Source of the DNA: a virus
Strand: one strand, 5' to 3'
Virus record (IMG/VR): IMGVR_UViG_3300048793_000013
Coordinates: 1 to 57,892 of that record
DNA length: 57,892 bases
A program made the translations under genes and the position numbers. Positions 14,239-20,834 of this stretch are shown piece by piece (within the stretch, counting starts at the first letter, position 1; the number at the start of each line of letters is the position of its first letter). Below the pieces are notes generated by a model that was not told where the DNA came from, made no database searches, and was given only the letters and a program-made list of their open reading frames with translations.

Positions 14239-15402
14239 ATGCGTGCGATTGCTGTCATAGATTCAGCCTGGGGAGACAGCGGGAAGGGGGCGGCGGTCGA
14301 TGCTTTGGCTGCCGCCCCCTTCGGCACGCTCGTAGTTCGTCATTCTGGCGGTGCCCAGGCTGGCCATACCGTTGTCACACCGGGCGGCCATCGTCACGTA
14401 TTCAGCCACTTTTGTTCGGGCGCGCTTGCGGGCGCTCCCGGGCACCTCTCCGAGCATTTTGTAGTCAATCCACGCATCTTCTGTGTGGAGCGTTCCGAAC
14501 TGTTTGGAACGAGCGCCAACCTTAATCTGACGGTTGATCCTCGCGCCCTGGTAACCACGCCATTGGACGTAGCTATCAACCGCGCCATGGAGCGCAATCG
14601 AGGAAACAACCGGCATGGCTCTGTCGGCATAGGATTTGGCGAGACGATCGAACGCAGCGAGCGTGGGTTCCCACTGCGCGTTTCCGATCTAATCGACACG
14701 GATAGACTGACTGCCGTGCTCGGCGGGATTATTCTGGATTGGGCACGCAAGCGATGGGACGAACTCGACTTGGAGCAAGAGCGCATCAATTGGGCGTCAT
14801 TCTACGATGAAGCCAAGACGTTCATGAGCCATGTTAAATTGGCTGAACTATCCGATATCGTTCCTCTGTGGGATTGCGGTCTATATTGCACCGTCATATT
14901 CGAGGGCGCGCAAGGCTTGCTGCTTGATCAGCGGCGCGGCATGACGTTCCCATACGTCACAAGATCGAACACCGGCCTGCAAAACGTCCTGCCGATGGCC
15001 GAACAGATCGGGGCGCGAAATCTCCAGGTCGTCTACATGATGCGGCCGTATCTGACGCGGCATGGCGCCGGGCCATTGCCGGGCGAGACTGCGACCCTCG
15101 ACGGCATTGAGGTCGTTGACCCCACTAACCAACACGGAGAGTGGCAAGGTCCATTGCGGTTGGCACCAATGGATTACAGCATAGTAGCCGATGCCATCCG
15201 AGCCGATCTAGCCGAGGCCCCTGGCGTTGAACCATACATTGGAATTTCGTGCCTGGATCAGGTAAAGGATCATGATAGACGGCACGCTATTTCCGATAGG
15301 CTTGAATATGTCATCGGCCATCCGCTCGCCATTGGAGGCCACGGGCCATCGCGTGACAAGTACCAGATCGCGTTCACACAGCCGTTGAGGAAAACGGCAT
15401 GA
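14239..15402 (+). CDS. purZ: Adenylosuccinate synthetase family, phage PurZ-like
   Basis: P-loop AWGDSGKG (Asp13, Lys16) replaces the usual QWGDEGKG; AGHTVV gives His43, the counterpart of the catalytic His41 of E. coli PurA. Further signatures are GFGETIERSERG, FEGAQGLLLD, YVTRSNTG, YLTRHGAGPLPGE and a guanine-binding-like end GPSRDKYQ. At 387 aa it is shorter than cellular PurA (about 430). Phage relatives include PurZ, which converts dGMP toward 2-aminoadenine deoxynucleotide so that Z replaces A in DNA. The Glu-to-Ser change in the P-loop and the shortened body favour PurZ over PurA, but the usual partners (DatZ, MazZ, DpoZ) are not in this window, so ordinary AMP synthesis remains possible. 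Confidence 0.75.
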   Translation: MRAIAVIDSAWGDSGKGAAVDALAAAPFGTLVVRHSGGAQAGHTVVTPGGHRHVFSHFCSGALAGAPGHLSEHFVVNPRIFCVERSELFGTSANLNLTVDPRALVTTPLDVAINRAMERNRGNNRHGSVGIGFGETIERSERGFPLRVSDLIDTDRLTAVLGGIILDWARKRWDELDLEQERINWASFYDEAKTFMSHVKLAELSDIVPLWDCGLYCTVIFEGAQGLLLDQRRGMTFPYVTRSNTGLQNVLPMAEQIGARNLQVVYMMRPYLTRHGAGPLPGETATLDGIEVVDPTNQHGEWQGPLRLAPMDYSIVADAIRADLAEAPGVEPYIGISCLDQVKDHDRRHAISDRLEYVIGHPLAIGGHGPSRDKYQIAFTQPLRKTA

Positions 15403-15824
15403 GTCGTGTCGCTCCACCATCGCCGCCCGGCAGTCTATTCAAGAGTGACTCACCCAAGCGCAAGCTTGACATGGGGAGACACCCGCGCCAGCGCGACGAG
15501 GCATATCTAGCGGCGCTGAGGGAGTGCCAGTGTCTTTCGTGCGGATTAGACGTAGGATGTGAGGCTGCGCACGTTCGTATGTCACGCGGCCGGGGTACGG
15601 GCGGTGGAATGGGAATGAAATCCAATGATGAACACGCCACGCCTCTATGTTCCGGGTGCCATCGTCAACAGCATGCAGAGGGCGAACAAGTTTTCTGGGA
15701 TGCCATCGACATTATTCCGTTGGATGTTGCAAAAAAGTTACATACAGCGTCGCCAGATGTTGCTAGAATGAGGGCAATCATAGGGGCCGTGCTTATTCGT
15801 TTTAGACACACAGATGCAAAATGA
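15399..15824 (+). CDS. HNH-type nuclease-like protein with an insertion-derived C-terminus
   Basis: Residues ~45-95 contain CQCLSCG, CEAAHVRMS, GMGMKSNDEHATPLCSGCHRQQHAEGE and FWDAI: an HNH/zinc-ribbon arrangement typical of small phage nucleases of the NinG/DUF968 kind. It overlaps the purZ stop by ATGA. The last ten residues (LIRFRHTDAK) are encoded by the left 36-bp inverted repeat of the TnpB element, so the original C-terminus was probably replaced by that insertion. Nuclease motifs look complete. Confidence 0.7.
   Translation: MSRVAPPSPPGSLFKSDSPKRKLDMGRHPRQRDEAYLAALRECQCLSCGLDVGCEAAHVRMSRGRGTGGGMGMKSNDEHATPLCSGCHRQQHAEGEQVFWDAIDIIPLDVAKKLHTASPDVARMRAIIGAVLIRFRHTDAK
15787..15822 (+). 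repeat. Left 36-bp inverted repeat of TnpB element
   Basis: Matches 16907-16942 in inverted orientation at 35 of 36 positions (mismatch near position 15797, T versus C). It covers the end of the HNH gene and ends on the first bases of the tnpB ATG. Canonical IS200/IS605 ends are not inverted repeats, so this is unusual. Confidence 0.85.
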
Positions 15825-16900
15825 AGACCGTAACCTATAAATATCGGATCAAGGACCGCAGCGCGCGCAAGACGCTGGCGCGGCACGCTGTGGCGTGCAA
15901 TCAAGTCTGGAACTACTGCAATGCCTTTCAGCAGGACATTGAGCGCCGTTACCGTGCGGGCGCGCCTAAGCGCCGTTGGCCATCGGCGTTTGATCTGGCA
16001 AAACTCTGCAAAGGCACTGGCAAGGAACTCGGCATCCATCAGCAGACAGTCGGCACGATCTGCGATCAATTCGCCAAGAGCCGCGACAAGGCCAAGCACT
16101 CCCTCCGGTTTCGGTCTAGCTTTGGAGTTAACCGAGCACTCGGCTGGATACCGTTTCAAAAGCAGAGCCGACAGGTCGAAGGCAACTCAATTTGGTATCT
16201 CGGCAAGCAATATCGTTTCTTTGGCAGCAAACGTCGCCCATTGCCAGACAATGCCAAAGGCGGGGCTTTTGTTGAGGATGCACTTGGGCGCTGGTACGTC
16301 TGTTTCCATGTCGAGGTGGCAGAGTGCCAGCCACACGGCAACGGCATCATCGGCATTGATTTGGGGTTGCATACGCTGGTGACTACGAGCGCCGGTCAAA
16401 AGATTGAAGCCCCGCGTCACTATCGCGCCTTAGAAGGCAAGCTTGCTGTTGCGCAGCGCGCCCATAATAAGCAGTGCGTGCGGCGCATCCACGCCAAAAT
16501 CAAGAACAGCCGCAATGATTTTCTACATAAGCTTTCGACCACTCTGGCCGATCAGAACGCGTTCATCGCGGTCGGGGATGTCAACTCGAAACAGTTGGCC
16601 AAGACGCGGATGGCGAAATCCGTGTACGACGCCGGCTGGTCTACTTTCCGTTCCATGTTGAAATACAAGTCGGCCGGATACGTGGAAGTAGACGAAAGAT
16701 TCACGACCCAAACCTGCTCTCAGTGCGGTTGTTTGCCGCCTGAGAGGCCGCAAGGTATCGCAGGGCTTGGAATAAGGCAGTGGGATTGTTCCGAATGTGG
16801 TGCAAGCCACGACCGCGATGTGAATAGCGCTCTGAACATTCTCGCCATTGCCGCCCGCAGTGCTGCGGGTCCAGTTGTGGAAAGCCGGGTAGCCGCATGA
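15821..16900 (+). CDS. tnpB: TnpB-family RNA-guided nuclease with rearranged RuvC-II residue
   Basis: Order of motifs in 359 aa: N-terminal YKYRIKD strand; RuvC-I GIIGIDLG (Asp180); bridging helix; RuvC-II region AFIAVGDVNS, where the usual Glu of VEDL is Gly252; SVYDAGWSTFRSMLKYK; Glu292 in VDERFTTQTC; zinc ribbon CSQCG ... CSECG (Cys299/302/323/326); and RuvC-III HDRDVNSALNI (Asp331/333). Gly at the RuvC-II position with a nearby alternative Glu is known from a rearranged-site TnpB group and Fanzor, so it need not be inactive. There is no TnpA. The start overlaps the HNH stop (ATGA). The guide (omega) RNA is expected over the 3' end and downstream. Confidence 0.85.
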   Translation: MKTVTYKYRIKDRSARKTLARHAVACNQVWNYCNAFQQDIERRYRAGAPKRRWPSAFDLAKLCKGTGKELGIHQQTVGTICDQFAKSRDKAKHSLRFRSSFGVNRALGWIPFQKQSRQVEGNSIWYLGKQYRFFGSKRRPLPDNAKGGAFVEDALGRWYVCFHVEVAECQPHGNGIIGIDLGLHTLVTTSAGQKIEAPRHYRALEGKLAVAQRAHNKQCVRRIHAKIKNSRNDFLHKLSTTLADQNAFIAVGDVNSKQLAKTRMAKSVYDAGWSTFRSMLKYKSAGYVEVDERFTTQTCSQCGCLPPERPQGIAGLGIRQWDCSECGASHDRDVNSALNILAIAARSAAGPVVESRVAA

Positions 16901-16906
16901 CACAAG

Positions 16907-16942
16907 ATTTTGCATCTGTGTGTCTAAAACGGATAAGCACGG
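16907..16942 (-). repeat. Right 36-bp inverted repeat of TnpB element
   Basis: Inverted copy of 15787-15822 with one mismatch, beginning six bases after the tnpB stop. In a transcript spanning the gene the two arms would pair into a long stem enclosing tnpB. Confidence 0.85.
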
Positions 16943-17010
16943 GACAATCACAATCTCAGAGCACCAATCCCGAGCCGGGCGGGGAACCCGGCATAACCAC
17001 GAGGTAAAAT
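16943..17010 (+). ncRNA. Candidate 3' end of TnpB guide (omega) RNA
   Basis: A hairpin GCCGGG-CGGGGAA-CCCGGC (16974-16992) follows tnpB and the right repeat. TnpB guide RNAs typically overlap the 3' end of the gene and finish with a GC-rich hairpin at the element's right end, so this stem is a candidate. Neither the 5' end of the RNA nor the guide start can be fixed from sequence alone. Confidence 0.3.
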
Positions 17011-17029
17011 CACCATGAGGGGTTTTCAA

Positions 17030-17866
17030 ATGAAACGCACATCGCTTGCTATCGTCGCACTGGCTCTCTCGGCGACGGCTCACGCGGCCGACATGCCCTT
17101 GCTCAAGGCGCCGGCCAATCAGTGGCTCAACGGGTATCCCGCCACTGACGGATTTTACTTCGGCGCCTATACGCAGGGCGGGGGCGGCTCTGCCGGCGTC
17201 AGTGCCGGGGCGGTTCCTGGGCTCAATTCGGCGACACTCGTCACCAATCAGATCGGCGTCGGCGGCCTCGTTGGCTATGCCTGGAACAACATGGCGGGTA
17301 CTGCCGGCGTCTTCGTCGAGGGCATGTTCGGCTGGCAGAACTTCAACGGCAATACGGTCGGGTTCGCGTTCAATGGTCCGGCCGCATTCGAACAGCGCGT
17401 TGGCTTCTATTCGCCGCTCAATGCATTGATCGGAAATCTCAACCTTCTGCCGGCCGGCCTTGTGGCTCCGCCCTTCCCGCCGCTCCCGTGCGGTCCTACG
17501 ATGGTTCCGGCACAGCCTGCCATTCCGGCGACTGCGACCTCTCCCGGCATCCCGGCAAGGCCCGCAAGCTGGCTGCCAGCCATTGCCGGATGCACTCAGA
17601 CCGCGACCAACGTTAACCCCTACATCATGGCGTCGATAAGTGAACAGGATATCTCGGCAAACTTTTTGGCGACATCGGCGAACCGCGACTGGCGCATCTC
17701 GCCCGGCGTAGGCGTCGGCGCGCTCGGGCATCTGACGAATGGCCTTGTCGTTGATGCATGGGTAGAGGCAAAATTCCCGCAGAAAGGTTTTTGCCTGGGT
17801 AACGTCGGGGTGCTGTGCGGCAACGTTGGGACGCAATACGTCGTCGGCCTCGGATTTAAGTACTGA
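17030..17866 (+). CDS. Outer-membrane beta-barrel protein with signal peptide
   Basis: MKRTSLAIVALALSATAHAAD is a standard signal peptide cut after AHA. The mature part has alternating strand patterns rich in Gly/Asn/aromatics (FYFGAYTQGG, VGYAWNN, FVEGMFGWQN) and ends TQYVVGLGFKY, the terminal-strand style of rhizobial Omp25/Omp31-type proteins, with a Pro-rich loop at ~145-200. It probably inserts in the host outer membrane, where it could alter phage receptors or permeability. GAGGGG precedes ATG 17030. First gene of an envelope cassette unrelated to replication. Confidence 0.7.
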   Translation: MKRTSLAIVALALSATAHAADMPLLKAPANQWLNGYPATDGFYFGAYTQGGGGSAGVSAGAVPGLNSATLVTNQIGVGGLVGYAWNNMAGTAGVFVEGMFGWQNFNGNTVGFAFNGPAAFEQRVGFYSPLNALIGNLNLLPAGLVAPPFPPLPCGPTMVPAQPAIPATATSPGIPARPASWLPAIAGCTQTATNVNPYIMASISEQDISANFLATSANRDWRISPGVGVGALGHLTNGLVVDAWVEAKFPQKGFCLGNVGVLCGNVGTQYVVGLGFKY

Positions 17867-17939
17867 CAACGCTGACGTTTCGTAGCATAATCAATAACGG
17901 GATGCGTCATGGAGCCCAAGTCGCATCCCACCATTCCCA
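17863..17939 (+). promoter_or_regulatory. Promoter and 5'-UTR hairpin for the exported-protein genes
   Basis: CTGACA (17863-17868), a 17-base spacer and CATAAT (17886-17891) each differ from sigma-70 consensus by one base. The predicted start falls at the foot of a perfect 8-bp inverted repeat (GGGATGCG 17899-17906, CGCATCCC 17932-17939) that would cap the 5' end of the mRNA. Confidence 0.6.
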
Positions 17940-17957
17940 TCCAAACAGGAGAAAACG

Positions 17958-18296
17958 ATGAAAAGAACCATCTTTGCGGCGCTGATTCTCTCCGCACTTC
18001 AATCCGCAGCTTTCGCCGCCACAGCTACGCTGACGTGGACGAATCCCACGCTACGCACGGACGGATCACCGGTCACCGGAGCGTTGACTACCACGATTTT
18101 TGACGGCGGAACCGCGCTCGGTACTGGCACGTCACCGTACCAGACTCCAGTACTCGCGGCCGGCTCGCATTCATTCACTGTCAGGAACTGCGAGGCAGGC
18201 GGCGCGTGTTCCGTAGACAGCAATGCAACAGTGGCGGTTGTCGTCCCTGCCGCTCCCGCTGCCGTGAGCGATCTTACAAGCGTCATCGTGCCATGA
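17958..18296 (+). CDS. Exported Ig-like/fibronectin-type domain protein
   Basis: Signal peptide MKRTIFAALILSALQSAAFA, then ATLTWTNPTLRTDGSPVTGA and a single beta-sandwich pattern ending FTVRNCEAGGACSVDSNATV, similar to fibronectin type III / Ig-like domains, with one likely disulfide (C in VRNC and GACS). AGGAG precedes the ATG. Likely periplasmic or surface-exposed. Function unknown. Confidence 0.65.
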   Translation: MKRTIFAALILSALQSAAFAATATLTWTNPTLRTDGSPVTGALTTTIFDGGTALGTGTSPYQTPVLAAGSHSFTVRNCEAGGACSVDSNATVAVVVPAAPAAVSDLTSVIVP

Positions 18297-18493
18297 GGGT
18301 TCTAGGCGCGGCTGCCATCATTGTGATAGGGGGGCTTTATGCCCCTTTTTCGCATGGTGCCGACTTGCCAATCCCAAAGCCCGATGCTGCGATAGCTGCG
18401 CCTGCGACGGCATGGTGGCACCATAGGCACCATCGACGCCCCCCTAAGCCACCACGCCGCGTGAGGAATCTAAAGGCTATTCTATCCGACTGA
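18293..18493 (+). CDS. Small exported His/Pro-rich protein (66 aa)
   Basis: MRVLGAAAIIVIGGLYAPFS followed by HGADLP is a signal peptide; the rest is short with a His-rich WWHHRHHRRPPKPPRR tail that could bind metal or anionic envelope polymers. Its ATG overlaps the previous stop as ATGA, supporting co-translation. Longer upstream reading in this frame is a shadow. Confidence 0.55.
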   Translation: MRVLGAAAIIVIGGLYAPFSHGADLPIPKPDAAIAAPATAWWHHRHHRRPPKPPRRVRNLKAILSD

Positions 18494-18508
18494 ACAGGAA
18501 GACAAACC

Positions 18509-19267
18509 ATGGATTACAAATACGGCAAACTCCCCGCTCGGGAGAACCCTCACGCCATCCGGTTCGCCGATTTCGTTGACAAGCGCGAAGTCCTCCCCGC
18601 CGTCCCCGCCGTCTTCGGGCGTGAGAAGGAAGCTGACGCCGCCGGCATGTTGGCAAACGACCAATTCGGCTGTTGCGTATTTAGCGGAGCGGCCCACGAG
18701 ACCCGCCTATGGTCCCGCGAGGGCTCGGGAGCCCCGGTCTCATTCACCGATGCCAACGTCCTCGCGGACTATGGTGCCGTGACCGGCTTCCATGCCGATG
18801 ATCCGTCTACCGATCAGGGTACCGATATGGGTGCCGCTGCGAAATACCGCATGAGTACCGGCATTGTGGACGCCAGCGGCACCCGTCACAAGGTCGCTGC
18901 TGCCCTGGCGCTGCATCCCCGCGATTGGGACCAACTCATGGTTGGGGCTTATCTGTTCGATGCTGTGGGATTTGGTTTCGAAGTCCCGAACACCATCAAC
19001 GATCAGTTTGACCGTCAGGTGCCGTGGGACGTGGTGCCGAATGCAAAGATCGTCGGCGGCCACTACGTCGCCGTGTTCGGACGCAACTCGAAAAGCAACG
19101 GCGTATGCTCTACCTGGGGCCGCGTCCAGGCATTCACCCGTGCATTCTATGAGCGGTACAATGATGAGACATATGCGTATGTCAGTGAGGAAATGCTGCG
19201 CGGCGGCAAGTCGCCACGCGGGTTCGACATGGATGGACTTCGGAAATACTTAGCGGCAATGACGTAA
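18509..19267 (+). CDS. Papain-like cysteine peptidase-fold protein
   Basis: 252 aa without a signal peptide. ANDQFGCCVFSGAAHETRLW has the Gln-x-x-Gly-x-Cys arrangement of papain-like enzymes (Cys55/56), GGHYVAVFG supplies the His (185), and GVCSTWG (about 200-204) resembles the N/W-S-W-G end of the active site. Related proteins occur beside phage and host genes and lack a known substrate. AACAGGAAG precedes the ATG. Last gene of the envelope cassette, followed by a strong terminator. Confidence 0.6.
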   Translation: MDYKYGKLPARENPHAIRFADFVDKREVLPAVPAVFGREKEADAAGMLANDQFGCCVFSGAAHETRLWSREGSGAPVSFTDANVLADYGAVTGFHADDPSTDQGTDMGAAAKYRMSTGIVDASGTRHKVAAALALHPRDWDQLMVGAYLFDAVGFGFEVPNTINDQFDRQVPWDVVPNAKIVGGHYVAVFGRNSKSNGVCSTWGRVQAFTRAFYERYNDETYAYVSEEMLRGGKSPRGFDMDGLRKYLAAMT

Positions 19268-19319
19268 CTGGGAGATCAATTTCCGCCGCTGTTCTGAGCG
19301 GACGGCCTATTCTACGAAG

Positions 19320-19352
19320 CATCGCCGGCTTACCAAGTGAAAGCCGGCGATG
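19320..19352. terminator. Bidirectional terminator between convergent genes
   Basis: Perfect 12-bp stem CATCGCCGGCTT / AAGCCGGCGATG around a 9-base loop, followed on the plus strand by TATTGTTCC. It separates the plus-strand envelope cassette from the minus-strand accessory genes. Confidence 0.8.
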
Positions 19353-19361
19353 TATTGTTCC

Positions 19362-19583
19362 TCAGATCGTTGCTGGAATTTTCATGAGGTCGAGCGCGTC
19401 GTCCTCGCGAATTGGAATTTCCGGCAGCGGCGCGTCTGGTGTTCGATCACGTTGAAACGCAATCTTGAAAGCTTCATCGCGGGTGAACCGCCCCGCGCGT
19501 GACGCCATGTCCGTATAGCCGCTGCGAGCAGCGCACCACCATGCGTTGTGCTCGTTGGACCAGATCAGGTAGTTGTCGGCCAT
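19362..19583 (-). CDS. Conserved small phage protein (73 aa)
   Basis: Start at ATG 19583 (MADNYLIWSNEHNAWW), with GAGGAG upstream. The YLIWSNEHxAWW ... GYT ... AGRFTRDEAFKIA layout is a small protein type common in Rhizobiales phages and prophages, function unknown. It follows the 28-aa membrane peptide closely. Confidence 0.7.
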   Translation of the reverse strand: MADNYLIWSNEHNAWWCAARSGYTDMASRAGRFTRDEAFKIAFQRDRTPDAPLPEIPIREDDALDLMKIPATI

Positions 19584-19593
19584 CGATTGCTCC

Positions 19594-19680
19594 TCACTTA
19601 AGGCCATAGACAGCACGAGACTGTTTTCTAATCCACCATAGCGCGGCAACGATCAGAACTGCGACGCCGACACAATTCAT
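19594..19680 (-). CDS. Tiny membrane peptide (28 aa)
   Basis: Reads MNCVGVAVLIVAALWWIR then KQSRAVYGLK: one hydrophobic helix and a basic cytoplasmic-type tail. GAGGAG lies 6 bases before the ATG, and its stop runs directly into the ribosome site of the next gene, which suggests coupling. Below normal gene-caller length. Confidence 0.55.
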   Translation of the reverse strand: MNCVGVAVLIVAALWWIRKQSRAVYGLK

Positions 19681-19690
19681 TTTTGGCTCC

Positions 19691-19945
19691 TCAAAAGGAA
19701 CACGCTACACCGCGAACAAACAGAATTTGCGGATCGGCATGCGGTTCAATTTCTTCGGCGGGGATCAATCCGCGATCCAGGCCGCAGTAGATGCAGGCAA
19801 CCGTCTTGCCTCTTGCTTTAGCCGGCGCCGCGATCGACCGTTCGCAAAAACAGCACACCGCTCCATGCACCGGTTCATCATCCCAATGACGCGCATGCCA
19901 CGGCATGCAACAGCAGAACGGTGCCGGCGGCAAGATGCGAAGCAA
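19691..19945 (-). CDS. Zinc-ribbon hypothetical protein (84 aa, TTG start)
   Basis: Contains CCFCERS and ACIYCG, two CxxC knuckles about 20 residues apart. The ATG at 19906 has no ribosome site, whereas a TTG at 19945 has AGGAG 8 bases upstream, so that start is preferred. Ends with EPHADPQILFVRG. Function unknown. Confidence 0.5.
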   Translation of the reverse strand: MLRILPPAPFCCCMPWHARHWDDEPVHGAVCCFCERSIAAPAKARGKTVACIYCGLDRGLIPAEEIEPHADPQILFVRGVACSF

Positions 19946-19964
19946 CGGGCTCTCTCCTGCTGTT

Positions 19965-20135
19965 TCAGTACCAATCGTCGGCGTTGTAGAAGGCGTGACC
20001 GCTCGGTGTCGCCGCGACCTCGCAACCGTCGTCATCGACGTAGGTTACACACTTTTGCTGCGCTTGCGCTTGGCGGATCGCACCGCGCTCTCGGTTCTCG
20101 CGGGTGATCTGCTCGGCAGTCTCTCGGTCAGTCAT
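19965..20135 (-). CDS. Small hypothetical protein (56 aa)
   Basis: MTDRETAEQITRENRERGAI then KCVTYVDDDGCEVAATPSG: charged helix plus a small strand region. GAGGGGG lies upstream of ATG 20135. A longer upstream frame is rejected because it crosses the neighbouring gene. No family is recognised. Confidence 0.55.
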   Translation of the reverse strand: MTDRETAEQITRENRERGAIRQAQAQQKCVTYVDDDGCEVAATPSGHAFYNADDWY

Positions 20136-20146
20136 TTGGTGCCCCC

Positions 20147-20347
20147 TCAGTGTTGACCACGCAGATGGTGAATTGCCGCCAACGCCGCTTGCACCGCAAC
20201 GTGATCGTTCCACACACCGTTTTTCATGATGCGCTGATGCGTCTCCGCGTCGTCGGTTCCATAGAACGGGATCACGGCCATCGCGCACGCGCGGGCCAAT
20301 TCCGCATCCGCTCCAGCGAACGGGCCTGGGTGTTTTTCTACCTTCAT
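20147..20347 (-). CDS. Small hypothetical protein (66 aa)
   Basis: MKVEKHPGPFAGADAELARA, then FYGTDDAETHQRIMKNGVW, mostly helical. GAGGAG lies 6 bases before ATG 20347, which also places the start beyond the stop of the repressor gene at 20391. Function unknown. Confidence 0.6.
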   Translation of the reverse strand: MKVEKHPGPFAGADAELARACAMAVIPFYGTDDAETHQRIMKNGVWNDHVAVQAALAAIHHLRGQH

Positions 20348-20390
20348 GCTCGGCTCCTCAGTTCCGTCTACGCCCAGACTACGGGACATA

Positions 20391-20567
20391 TCAACCATCT
20401 TTCGTCATCCACAGGATAATGCGGGCAAGGCCGTCAGCGTCAGGCATCTTCCCCTGCTTGATCCGCGTCAAGGTCGAGGCGGCGACGCCGATCTCTCGCG
20501 CCAAGTCTTTGCCGGCGATGTCGTATTTGCCCTGGTATGCGGACAGCATTTTCGCGAGGTTCGCCAT
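20391..20567 (-). CDS. Short XRE/Cro-type repressor (58 aa)
   Basis: Translation begins MANLAKMLSAYQGKYDIAGK and continues with DLAREIGVAASTLTRIKQGK, a textbook XRE helix-turn-helix (LAREIGVAASTLTRIKQG), and ends with a short helix. At 58 aa it is Cro/Arc-sized with no oligomerisation domain. It is transcribed away from a divergent plus-strand promoter 52 bases away that it probably represses, so it may be the lysogeny or accessory-region switch. Just under a 60-codon cut-off, so it is easily missed. Confidence 0.75.
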   Translation of the reverse strand: MANLAKMLSAYQGKYDIAGKDLAREIGVAASTLTRIKQGKMPDADGLARIILWMTKDG

Positions 20568-20579
20568 GCCCGGACCTGT

Positions 20580-20653
20580 ATCAGATTAGAAATCAGATTG
20601 CAAGTATCGAATTATTCGTTGACAACAATTTTGGGACGGCGTATATGGAAAAA
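20580..20653 (+). promoter_or_regulatory. Divergent switch promoter with direct-repeat operator, leaderless start
   Basis: TTGACA (20619-20624), 17-base spacer, TATATG (20642-20647): a near-consensus promoter whose expected start falls on the ATG at 20654, giving a leaderless mRNA. Two copies of ATCAGATT (20580-20587, 20592-20599; 12-bp period) lie between it and the repressor gene and are the likely operator. On the minus strand TTGCAA with TACAGG about 17 bases away could serve the repressor itself. Confidence 0.65.
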
Positions 20654-20824
20654 ATGGTGATGAGCACCGCAGGAGAACTTGTCTTAGAGGCAGAGCGCAA
20701 AGAGCGCGCCCGATGCCTCCGCGTTTTCATGAAGCACATTCGCCGGGAGAGCCGCGGCAGGTGCTGCGACAATTGCAACTGCATGGCGCTCCGGCGCGCC
20801 ATCGAAGAACTTCACCGGAAATGA
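20654..20824 (+). CDS. Small cysteine-containing protein, first gene of switch operon (56 aa)
   Basis: MVMSTAGELVLEAERKERAR then RGRCCDNCNCMALRRAIEEL: a helical protein with a CCxxCxC cluster. ATG 20654 coincides with the predicted transcription start; upstream ATGs at 20645 overlap the -10 box and cannot be translated from that promoter. Function unknown. Confidence 0.55.
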   Translation: MVMSTAGELVLEAERKERARCLRVFMKHIRRESRGRCCDNCNCMALRRAIEELHRK

Positions 20825-20834
20825 GGCCCGAACG

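Noticed and set aside
16523-17869. 448-codon minus-strand ORF opposite tnpB and the outer-membrane gene
   Set aside because: Covers two unrelated, well-supported plus-strand genes and part of an inverted repeat; composition is shadow-like (Arg, Cys, His-rich).
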